DNA from: Cyanoderma ruficeps
Taxonomy: Eukaryota > Chordata > Aves > Passeriformes > Timaliidae
Reading direction: 5' to 3'
DNA length: 64,000 nucleotides
Assembly: GCA_008694505.1 (NCBI GenBank)
Contig: VZDJ01000301.1
Span: forward strand, 5,761,081-5,825,080
How positions within the stretch are numbered: the first letter of the stretch is position 1; each line of letters opens with the position of its first letter. This document shows, in pieces, positions 27,352 through 38,064 of the stretch. The notes below the pieces were generated by a model, which did no database searches, had not been told where the DNA came from, and was given only the letters and a program-made list of their open reading frames with translations. Both the position numbers and the translations under genes were made by a program.

Positions 27352-28574
27352 CTGGGAGAGACAGCAACTGGGGTTAGGTCCTGCAAGAAACAGCCAGAAA
27401 TTAACTGCTCTATGATAAGATATAAAAACGTAATCCAACCCTGAGAATGTGTGATAATGTCCCTAGTCTATTTTCATAATTGCATGGAAAATATTCTTCA
27501 ACATTTCACGTAGATTATTAGAGAACACCTAATTCATGCTGCTAAGGACGGCCTTAAAATGCCTTTACTGGAGTCTTCGAAATGACAAACACCTGTCTTA
27601 TCATTCACACCACGAATGGGTTCCACCAGACCATAATAACAAAATGATAATTTGTGAGGTTCTGAAAGAAGATGGGAGTAGTAAAAATCATCACAGAATT
27701 AATTTTTTAATAACCCAATCTCACTGTCGCTTAATAAGACTGAGGTTTAGAGAATGAAATTGAAGCATAAATCCTTAGAAGAGGCTTTCAGGAGCCTAAC
27801 ATGTAATTATTGGGTTAAAAAAAAAATCAGCTTTCGGGTTTTAAATGCCTCTGTCAATAGAAAAGCAAGGGGAGGATGTAAGCACACAGTATTAGAAACA
27901 AGAGCAGCTCAGCACTGGAGCTGTTTAGGGAATAGAAATCTCTGACAATGTTCAATGTCCAAAAATGTTCCATCCAGCATAGCAGTTTTATAAAAAGACC
28001 TCAAATTAGACAATAGTTTGTGCAACCAAATTTTTGTCCATGAAGGTACGGAAGGAGTAAAAACATATTTGTAAGATGCTCTCCAAAATCCTGGGCAACT
28101 CAGACAGATGTACAAAGAATTATCTGGTTATTTCCCAGCTGTGCACACCTGGCACACCACAGCTGGCACCACAACTGGGGAGATTTCCCCACCCCCAGGG
28201 TGAGGTTTAGGGGCTGGGGGCTCTGTCACCCCCCTGTGCACGGCTGAGCTGCAGGCAGGGCTGCCCACGGCCTTTGGAAACTCCTCCCTGAGAGGAAGAA
28301 GACACACAGGAGCCACAGGAGCTTCAAAGCCTTTTCCAGGGCTGAAAGGTTTTCCCCTTGTGGAAGGCAGTCTAGATGCTTAGTGAATCAGGACTCAGAC
28401 CTCTTTCCAGATGCAGGGATGTTTTCCATGAGATTTTTGGAAATGGACATTTCCACTTCAATTTCTGCTTTATCTCTGCAGAAGACTGTCTTGTCTGATG
28501 AGGCCTGACTGGCTTATTTCTGCTTCATTCATGTAGGAGGCTGCTTAACACTGGGGATTATTTTTATTTTTAGA

Positions 28575-28632
28575 AGTTACTTTAAAAAAAAAAAGCTTCT
28601 ACTTTAAAAAAAAAAGAAAAAGAAAATAAAAG
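28575..28632. repeat. A-rich low-complexity tract
   Basis: Two copies of an actttaaaaaaa-type unit separated by agcttct, followed by A-runs broken by single G. It looks like a local slippage duplication. Confidence 0.8.
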
Positions 28633-30244
28633 GAAATTGTGTAGCTGAAAGCAAATGGTCAGTTGTGTAGAAAATGGGAAGAACTTTCTGATGGTGAGTC
28701 AGAAATGTGTGTACCATGGCATGGAAAGGGATGCAGCCACTGTGGCTCAAGTGTAGCAAGGCACAGAGCTCCTGCAGCATCACCAGCTTGTGTTTTACAG
28801 CAAAACCCAGGCAGGAGACACACAGAGCTGTTTGATGCCTCAGGTTGTGTTCAGCCTGGGCTGCCAGACTCTTTCAGAGCAACCTGGGTGTTGCTGGTAG
28901 GTCCAGAGGTGCAAATTGCAGCAAAAAGCTGCTCAGTTTGTAGAGGTGAAAAGCTATTTCTACCCCAAATCTCTCTTCCTGTGCTGGGCCATGAACACCT
29001 GCTCAGCAAGTGAACTCCTGCAGAGTTCCTGGTGTCTCCAGGCTTTGGATCACATTTCTGCAGTTGATGAGCAGAAATTTGATCTCTAGAAATGCCTCGG
29101 TTCAAACTACACAGATACTGCAAGGTGAGATGCCATAGTTTCAATTACTTTTCTTCAACTGGGTGTGTGTAAGAGAAAGAGCAAATAAAATAGACAAAAC
29201 TGCTGTTATTCAGAAGACACCCTGAGAAACAGGGAGACAGGGAAAGATTAAATGTGACAGCGACTCCCTGGAGGGCTTTGTGAGAGTCAGGGAGGACTTT
29301 TTTTAACCCTGGCACATCTGAAACTGAGAATCTGAGGCAACAAAGTAGTTCAATAGCAGGTAACTTTATTCTTAATTCATCTGAGAAATGGTCTGGAGAA
29401 CTATTTAAAGCACAGTGGAACATTAATAATACTTCCTTAGACAACAAAAGGAAAACTAAAGCATGCCTAATGTGTGAGAGGAAATTGCTGGAGAAACTCA
29501 GACAATGCTGTAGCCTTTTGTTGATTTTTCTTAATAGTGACTACAATTGTAGAATGTGTCTATGTGCTATGAATAGATGCTGTGAATAAAATTCAGGTAC
29601 CCTGCTAGTCAATTTTTCTTACCAATAAATACACACCCCAGAAAACATTCACCTGTGTGGCAAACAGCATTTAATCCATGTACTTTGCCCAGTTGATGGC
29701 ATTTCAGAAGGGATTCATTAGAGGCTCCCTTAACTGTGTGTTTGGCATTGCTGACTGTCCTTGGGCAGCTCCCAGCCCAACTGTGGGTCAGTCAGGGGAA
29801 GAATGAAGCCAGAGCCCAGCTGGAAAACAAGAGTGCTGGAACAGAGGAATCAGGAATCCCTGATCAGAATTCCACAGCTGGACAGACACCCATGACAAGG
29901 AGTTCTATCTCAGCTTGAAAAAGTGAATGTGGAGCAGAATCTCACAGGTTTTAGTCTCTCAAAAATGAAAGGGGAAGCAGATCCTGTTTAACATGATAAA
30001 CAATATTTAGTGACTCTCAATGACATACTTACTGAATATTTATCTATTAAATCCCACATAGAACTGACTTCAGATGCCATAGCCACATTTGGTTCAGTTG
30101 ATAGTCTAAGTAACACTTCTGCTTAGTTGTCATTGTGCTTGAAGCCTGTCATTCCTCCCAAAAATAGCTGGGCAGTTGGGTGATGCGTGGTCCCAAGTGG
30201 AAGGGGGAACACACTGATCTTTCTTAACATGACTTGACTTATTA

Positions 30245-30291
30245 NNNNNNNNNNNNNNNNNNNNNNNNNNNNNNNNNNNNNNNNNNNNNNN
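30245..30291. other. assembly gap (47 N) inside a TTA/TAT repeat
   Basis: A run of 47 N is flanked on the left by cttatta and on the right by tattattattattattt. The gap therefore sits inside a trinucleotide microsatellite whose true length is unknown. Confidence 0.97.
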
Positions 30292-33200
30292 TATTATTAT
30301 TATTATTTAATTGTGTTGGATTCAACCATTTTCATGTCCTCTCTGGATGAGTTACTGCTTAATCTGAGCTGAAATCTAGGAAACCAGAAGTGTGAGATGA
30401 AGCTAAAAAATATTTTCGAGGAGTCTGACTGAAAATAACACCCTGCCTTGGTTTAGCAAAGTCGTATCTGGAGAACTGTCCTTATCTAAGCTTTGCCAGG
30501 GGATGAGGTGGAGCAGCTGTTGAATGACACTTCTTGGAAAACCCCACAATTATTTCAAATAAAATTTCTAATGGTTGGCATCTTAAGGTAATGAAAATAT
30601 CTCTGAATAACTTTTCTTAAAACTCTTCTGTTTGTATTCTTTGTTTTCCTAAGGTCCTTCCTTTTTTTCTGATAGTCACAAATACATAGAGGCACTCAGA
30701 ATAAATCTGCATGGGTCACCTGGCTTCAGTGAGTTCCTGACAGCTGGAATGAGTTAAATTTCCAGCCTTGTGATTTAGAGCATGAGGAGATCCATGTCAG
30801 GTCTGGTCTGGGCCATTTAGCCACTCTCCAGCAGTGCATACCTAGGGGAAAATTACAAGGCTAAGACTTTGCAACTGAGGCAGAAATTACATCTACTAAG
30901 TCCTCAATGGAGTTCTTTCCTTTCATAAATTCTGCTGCTGGAGTTTTAACCTCAATCATATTTCTGGCTCATAGCCATGAATTTGACCAGTTGTTTTACT
31001 TACCAGTTTAACTCAACTAGACCATTTAACTGGATGCTGAAAAACGACCTTGTGATTATTTGGAACCTGTAACCCCAACAGCCCATTTGCTGTCCTTTCA
31101 TTTTCCTATTTTGAGAAAGAGTGAGGAATTCTTTTCTCTTAATCTCTTTATTTATAATTGCACAGACCTGTGCCATATCACCCCTAGTCATTTGGTTTCC
31201 AGCCCTAGGCTTGCTTGTTTTCTTTGACAAAGGAACTATTCAATATATTTGCTCATCCTTCTCTCTGACTGGAGTTCTTTTATTTTCTCTTTCCAGATGA
31301 GAAAAGATCTAAATAAATACTACCCAGAGACCTCTTACTTTCCTTGAAGACTGCAGTGATCTTTTTAACAGTGCTGTGTAAAAATGACATATGTGAAATA
31401 CAATGAAATTTGTTGAGGCTTCCAACACTGAAGATTAAGTAAATATGATTTTACTCTCTGCACTAAATCTGCTGATGAAGAAGCTAAATTCTGATCAGCA
31501 GCAGTTACAGTAACCAGCTTGCTGCTTTTCCCATGCTGAGAAGAGTTCTGCCTTGGAGATGCCATTGGTTGATATCTTTCTGCCATGACAGATGTTTAAG
31601 CTGATACTTCCTTAGATGACAAGACTGAAAACAGACTCAACGTCACTTGATGGAAACCCCCCAGCATCAATGGAACCAGCACAGACCTGGAGCCCTTTAT
31701 CTTGCCTCTCAGGCAGTATTTTGGCAGCCCTATATATGATAATGTAAGAATAATTGCTTATTACATCTCTGCTGTGGCATACAAGCATTGTGTAATTCAG
31801 CATTAATGTCTGACAACCCAGCTGTCATCTTTCCAAAAATACTTGCTCTCTCTAACTACTGTAGCTGCTGCTGCTTCTACTTCAAACCAAGGGAAGAGAT
31901 TTTGCTCCGGGGCATTTTGACAGGGTGTTATCTTTTGAAAAGACAGATGTTTGTGCTGCAACTGTCTGGTGGTTTTAAGGCTCATGCACATGTTTCAATA
32001 AATAAGTGCTAAATTACTCGCCAGGTTCTGAGTTAAAGTGGACTTCTGGAGAAATATGTAGGTGAGACCCAAAAGTAAGATAGGCATGCTCACAAAAAAA
32101 AAAAGTTTCAAATCACTTTTGGAATAACGTGAAAAAGCCAAGAATCTCTGGCTTAAAGGCTTATGAATGTGAGAAGACACTTAGAATTTATAAAATAGGT
32201 GGTGGTGTCGTTTTCTGCCCTTCTCCATTTCATTTCCCAAGAGAAATACTTCAAAGGGAGGGCAAATAATTCCTCCCCTTATAAAGGACTTTATTATTTG
32301 AAGTAATGTGTAGGTCCTTATTGACCCAACTTTGATTTGTAAGCTGATGATGAAATTAATTTGGCCTTTGGTGTAACCACAATTAACTTCTCCAGAAGGG
32401 AGGTGATTCCATGCCTCGCAGTAAAAAAGTCTCTTTGGAAGGAGCAGCCTGGAGCCTTTGTGTTGTTTGAGGCTTCCACAGACTCATCCAGCTGAAGTGG
32501 TTCCTCTGCCCTGGGTGGAATTTCACCCTGGCAGATAAATTATGGAAATTCTCTCACATCAGAATGACTGATTATTATCTGATATGGGAGTTTAATTCCT
32601 CGTTCAGATTCCCCAAAATGGACCAAACAAGGAGCTGGAGAATGACATTGATTGAACAGAGTTTAATATTCTTTAGAAAGCCTGGTTAACCTGTCACTGC
32701 TAAATGAATATGTGTTGTGTCTCTGTGTACTTTAGACTCTGTCTTGTATTAATAAATGGAAGTAGGATAAACTACTTGAGCTTTAAAACAACTTACAAGG
32801 AAATACATGAAACACTCCCCTCCCTCTGGTAACCTGCAATTGCTTACTGGATGAAGGGTGGGGAGGAAGAAAGAGAAAAGAAAAACAGGGATCCCATTTT
32901 TGTTAAGTATTCTGAAAAGGTCTTCTGCTATTAACTTAACAAAATGCCAATCTGAGGACGCTGATTCTGGGAATTTGCTGAGTAGGATCACTTCAAGCCA
33001 CTCTGGAATCACAGACAAGCAAACATAGGACAAATAATTCAGAAAATTCGTATGAGATGGGGGGAGCCAGTTAAATGTACAGTACAAAGTAAAAAAGTAC
33101 AAGTACAATGCCTTTTGTATAAATAAATAAATACAGATTATGTACATTGATGTGTGCACATCCATACAAAACCCTTATGAGACCTCATCTCTGCAAGCTT

Positions 33201-35126
33201 TTCTGTACAGAGATTTATCATACCTAAAACAGCTCCTCAGACATAAAAACACCACTTGGCAAGTTAGAACCTGACAGTATTTCTCCTTATGCCAGCTTGC
33301 CCACCCTGTTCAGCTAACCACATGTCTAATTTGATTTTGGGAATTATGGAAATAGAATTAATGAAAAAAAAAACTTTCTTGTCTGATGCAATAGCTCTGA
33401 TCTTCTCTGATATTCTCTGCCCTGTTAGGAGCTGGAGAGGGCCATGGGTGCTCATTTATTCCAGAGGCTGGAAGAAAATTTTGTTGGAAAAATTTTGATT
33501 TTCTATGCCTAAATTAGATTTTTCCATAGAAAGTTTATATTTCTTCCCTCCTTTGTCTTCCTTGGATCACACTCCCCTCACTGTACCTCATACCCCAGCT
33601 GCAAAACCTGAGGCCAGGATTCCTCAGGTGCTGCCTTGGAGACTCCAGCAAACACCACCTCCTGTGGCTGTGCCACACACTCCTCACATTCTGCACGAGG
33701 TGTTGTCATTTTTGTGGCACATCTTTGTGAGCAAGCAAGGCCAGAGCAGCAGGTTCTTAGCAAGGCAGCAGAGTAGCTATCAGTAAATCAAATTTTTACT
33801 TCCTTTTCCTTTCTCCAGCTGTTCAAAGCAGTGTGAAAAGCTGCAAGTATTCCCTGAGGAGAAAAGAAAAAGAAAGTTAAAAAAAATAAAACAACCCCCC
33901 CGAAAAAAAACCCCCAAAAACTCAAAAAAACCAAACCAAAAAGAAGAAAAAATGAAAGCATTTCAACATTGAAACGCTTTGATTTCTTTTTGTTAAAAAA
34001 AAAANTTTTTATTTTTTTTCAGTGCTCATACTGGTTTAAAGAGTATGAAAAAAAAAAGTAAAATCTACATATTTGTTTAAATTTTTTTTTTTTTTTAGAT
34101 TGGCACTTTGGGAACAATTCCTACTTGTATTTTTCCACTTATTGCACATGGGCTTGGTTGTGAGCTTGTCCCTGAGTGTGTGAAGCAGACCCGTTTGGCA
34201 TGAGGGGAGTGGAGTGGCTCACTCTGAGCCCTCTGCTGACGGGGGCTCCTGGTACAGAGCTCAGCACTGGCTGCTCTGCCCTGTGCAGAGCATCCCTGGC
34301 AGTGGAGAGGAGCCAAGTCCCACCTGGGCTGTCCCCAGGGGTTACCTGGAGCACCGTGGAGGTCCAGCTGCCCCACAGACACAGACATCACTGTTTGCCT
34401 CTGAAATTCCAACAGCAGCACCTGGGGAGAGCAATGGCTTCGGAATTCCTTTAGGGCAGTAAAGTAGCTGCGTGCTCAAGGATTTGCTAACAGCTGGAGA
34501 GGTCTGAACCTGCAGCCTCTTGCTTTTGTCAGGAAAACACTGGCCTGCAGCCCCTGCAGCGTTGCAGAGATTTGAGATAATCTTCCAGAGGATCTGTGCT
34601 TGCTTTGCACACGTGTTCTCTTTTCAGAATAGGCTGCAGCAGGTGATGTGCTCTCCACTCCCCTGCTCCCTTTATTTCTGAGGATTTGGCTTCCTCAGTG
34701 GCTGTCTGATGGTGCACTGAGGGATGTGTGTCCTAGAAATGACAAGCACAAGGTGACTTTGTCCTAAACAACAGCCCTGTGCAGGTTCTGCATGGGCAGG
34801 GGGCTGTAAAAAAACAAGCTCAGAGGAGAATCAAGGCCAGGCTGGGTGGGGCTCTGAGGAACCTGATTTAGTGGGTGACACCCTGGCCCACAGCAGGGGC
34901 TTGGAGTGAGGGGATCTTTAATGTCCCCTGCAATCCCACCCCTTCTGTGCTGTGGGAAGAGCAGGAGCACACAGAGCTCACACTCCTTCCCATCCCTCCC
35001 CTGCAGGGCAGAGGGGACACAGATCATCACTGCTGGAGAGGGAATTTCAGCTGCTCCAGGAGCTCTCAGATGCAGCTCCATGACTCCTCCTCAGGGCTCT
35101 GCTGTGCCAGAAGAACATCTGTATTG
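30292..35126. other. non-coding stretch, low complexity near 33.9 kb
   Basis: No gene is recognised. From about 34140 the base composition rises in G+C up to the minisatellite, but CG dinucleotides stay rare, so it is not a CpG island. Overlapping open frames of 60-108 codons here reflect this composition and have no domain. Confidence 0.5.
33861..34098. repeat. A/C-rich and poly-A/poly-T low-complexity region
   Basis: Long A-runs broken by C-runs (33861-33955) are followed by an A-run meeting a T-run across a single N at 34005, then another poly-T near 34081-34097. A-run against T-run can fold back on itself, which may explain the unresolved base. Confidence 0.85.
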
Positions 35127-35409
35127 CTCTCCATCCCTTCTCCATCTCTTCTCTATCCTTTATCCATCCCTTCTCCATCCTTTATCCATCCCTTCTCCAT
35201 CCTTTATCCATCCCTTCTCCATCCCTTCTCCATCCTTTATCCATCCCTTCTCCATCCTTTATCCATCCCTTCTCCATCCCTTCTCCATCTCTTCTCTATC
35301 CTTTATCCATCCCTTCTCCACCCCTTCTCCATCCCTTCTCCATCCTTTACCATCCCTTCTCCATTCTTTTCTCCATCCCTTCTCCATTCTTTTCTCCACC
35401 CCTTCTCCC
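35127..35409. repeat. 11/22-bp pyrimidine-rich minisatellite
   Basis: About 280 bases are built from two alternating 11-mers, ccatcccttct and ccatcctttat, giving a 22-bp higher-order unit. A variant block containing ccatctcttctctatcc occurs at about 35142 and again at about 35285, 143 bases (13 x 11) apart, so a larger segment has itself been duplicated. The plus strand lacks stop codons in the repeat, and this produces two overlapping open frames of about 190 codons rich in Ser, Pro, Leu, His and Ile. Because 11 is not a multiple of 3, each frame cycles through all three phases. These frames are repeat artefacts, not genes. Confidence 0.95.
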
Positions 35410-38000
35410 ACAGCTCCTTCAGGAAGGATGACTGACAGCGCCCCAACAGCAATTCTTAATTATTTCCCAACTTTGACAATTAATAACTAATAAGCTCTAT
35501 ATAATGAAATGGGATTTCAGGCCGATGGTTTAAGCTCACTTTACAGTATTTTAGTAACTGTAATTTTTTTTTCTTTTCCTTCCCCTGAAGGCACCCTCTT
35601 CACTGAATTCTGGGAGGTGAAGATTAAGCTGACAGATGGTACCGGCAGAAGAATGATTATGAGTTTTAAAAACCTTGATATTTTGGCTTAGTACACCGTT
35701 TTTCATGCAAATACTGACATGGATATTAGCATCCAATTAAGAAAGTATAAAACTGTGCCATTCTGTTACAGTTTACATTACAATCATTTAATGTTTCATT
35801 AAAAATACTAAGAAGGGCTGCTCTGAAAGGGATAAAAATCAATGATCTATAGATCACTTCTGCTGCTTTGCTCTTCTGGCACAATGTGGCAGTGAAAATG
35901 GGCTATAAATGTCTTTAAATTATTCTGTTAATCTGAGTTGCTTTCTCCATTTTTTGTGTTCTATCTTTATCAAAGGAATGATTCATATCAGGACACAGTC
36001 CCTGGTGTTAAGGGAGTGTTAGCAAGGTAAAGTGTCAACTCTTCTGTGTGTCTTTATAGAGTATTTCCAATTTATTCCAATAGGTTTGGTTATGTTTAAA
36101 TATTCACCATTTGTTATTTACTGACAAGACTGTCAGTGCAATTTAAACACCAAAAACAGCTGATTGTCCACAGAGAAATGATTTAAGTGTCCTTTGTTTA
36201 CTGTTTAGTTTTGGTTCTTTGTGAGAAAACCTATTTTCTTGGCATTTCTACTGAATAATAACAGTTATTAGAAGCAATTCTCTGACTTTAACATCACCAC
36301 ATCCACATCGCTTTTTAAAAATAATGAACAAATGGAAGGAAATTTTCCAGTCTCACACTGCTGTGAGGCAATATACGAAATAACCTATCTTTATTATTAA
36401 ATCCTCAAAATAACTAATTTCATAGGAATACTTTTCTCTGCAGACACTATTACCTAGTTAGCTTAAAATAAAGATAAAATTTGGAATGTCTTAAAAAAGT
36501 TTTCTAATTAAATGCTTTGAAAATTTTGAAACATGTTCCAAAGTGGCATTGGATCAAGAAAATTCAATATACTGTGCTTGTTTTCATAAATGTCAGGGAT
36601 TTTATGTGCTAGATTTTGTTATTTTAACCAAGAAGGACGTAATTCGAAAGGTTTTGTCCAAGTATACGTACATTAGTTTACCTCTGTCACAGACAGTGAA
36701 AAGGTATAAATCTCCTCCTTCTCATCATATCTTTTATCAGTAAACAAAATATGACAAAAAATTATTAAAATCTCAATAAATTCTGGTTTTGTGAGAAACT
36801 TTAAAAACTTTGGGCATGCAGCCACATTATTTAATTAATCAGTTTAGTGTTACACCACGAGTAAACCAGGGGCAAAGTTGTACATGCTGTAAACAGAGAC
36901 AATAAAATTACACAGCTGAACCCTCTCACCTCAGACTGACCCTCAGCTTACAGGACCCTCAGCTTGGGGACAATCACCTGGACAGGTGTGACTTACCCAA
37001 ACACCTTGATCAGTTTAAAAAGCATTTGAGTCTAAGAAACCTGTGACAATCCTCCTGCCTAGTTTTTTATTAAAATTCCTTTTCATTAAAATTATTTTCT
37101 TTCTGTTTTATAAAAAGTGGACATCCACCCCAGCTTTGTGTGTCCTGCAGCCTCTGACTCCTGCAAAGCAGCTGCTGGATGCAGGAGGGATGACAAACCT
37201 GGATGGCTCAGCCTGTGGGAAAGGCAGTGGAGGCTCTGGGTGCTGGAAATCAAACAGCCCTGCCAGCCAAACAGGCCTGCACCATAAACAGCAACAGCTG
37301 GTTGCAAGTATTGCACGCAGATTGTCTCCTTTATTAGCAGATATCAAAACCTCCAGTGACAATTCATCACTTTTCTAATCCTATCAGCAGTCATGGAAAA
37401 ATGCCAAGTCATTTCCCACAAATCTCCCTCAGCTCTCTTTACACCCTTAAAGCACCCAAGATTAGAACACAACCTGACTCGAAGAGCATTGACTGGCTCT
37501 TAGTTGACTGAAAAAACCCAACCCTGTGCTAGAGAGGCTTTGCCAAATTGTTTTACAGGACAGCAGAACACCAGAGTTGAGTTTTTTAATCGGAGATGCT
37601 GAGGCTTATTTGTTTTATTTCGTTTGCACCTGGGTTGGCAGCAAGTCTGGCCTACAAGGCCATGCCTCAGCATAACTCCTAAGAGCCATTGTCTCTGATA
37701 TCAAAACTACTTGTAAATGCTTTAAGATTTGAAACGCTGCCACAAGAACCAGTAGCCTGGTTGATTTTGCAAACTCCTCTTGTAAAATCTTCAAACTAAT
37801 GTTCATCTTTACGGTAGGTATAAAGGGATGGAATGTAATTTAATTTCATGCAAGGGCTAGAAGCTCATGCTAACAAATCCAAATTCAAAGGAGTATATCA
37901 CAGGTATAGGTAACAGGTTATTATTACAATTTCTTTACAAACTGGTCAAATTACAGCTCACTGCTGTTTGATCCTTAAGAGCAATAAATGTTTGACTTAC
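35410..38000. other. non-coding stretch, nothing recognised
   Basis: No gene is recognised. A minus-strand open frame of about 63 codons at 37615-37806 lies just downstream (in minus-strand sense) of the TBL1-type exon. It has no splice acceptor at its start and no similarity to TBL1, so I do not join it to that exon. Confidence 0.5.
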
Positions 38001-38064
38001 CATCTTCTGTCCATATTCCTGCAAAACCATCATATGAGCCTGTAGCCAATAGTGTTCCATCACT
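38001..38064 (-). CDS. TBL1X: single WD40 exon of a TBL1X/TBL1XR1-type gene
   Basis: On the minus strand 64 nt read [21 protein letters not shown] plus the first base of a Gly codon. This is a WD40 blade of the transducin beta-like 1 family, proteins that act in the nucleus as part of the NCoR/SMRT-HDAC3 corepressor complex and help exchange corepressors for coactivators. WTEDG favours TBL1X; TBL1XR1 has WTKDG as I recall it. The exon is bounded by tatattccaacag (acceptor) and G|gtaagt (donor), in phases 0 and 1, and similarity stops exactly at both sites. It is therefore a genomic exon, not a processed copy. One oddity is Gly (GGA) where the family normally has Arg in FARIW. I found no other exon of the gene within 38 kb downstream or 26 kb upstream. 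It may be a true exon between very long introns or an isolated duplicate. Family certainty is high; paralogue and functionality are uncertain. Confidence 0.8.

Larger units (their letters stand above)
18106..30244. other. non-coding stretch with minor relics
   Basis: No gene is recognised. Separately listed items are a MIR-like relic near 20704, a 16-bp tandem duplication at 26230-26267, a weak exon-like segment at 27319-27351 and an A-rich duplicated tract at 28575-28632. The longest open frame (minus strand, 25950-26438, about 162 codons) is rich in hydrophobic residues by composition, matches no family I know and has no splice context. I regard it as chance. Confidence 0.5.

Noticed and set aside
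34140..35126. G+C-richer stretch considered as a CpG island or promoter
   Set aside because: CG dinucleotides are rare, and there is no adjacent first exon.
34875..35490. Two overlapping plus-strand open frames of about 190 codons with Ser-Pro-Leu-His-Ile repeats
   Set aside because: They come from the 11-bp minisatellite, which lacks stops on this strand. Two frames are open at once and neither has splice or start support.
37615..37806. Minus-strand 63-codon open frame just past the TBL1-type exon, considered as the next exon
   Set aside because: The sequence does not match TBL1X after the GN boundary, and it lacks a proper acceptor.
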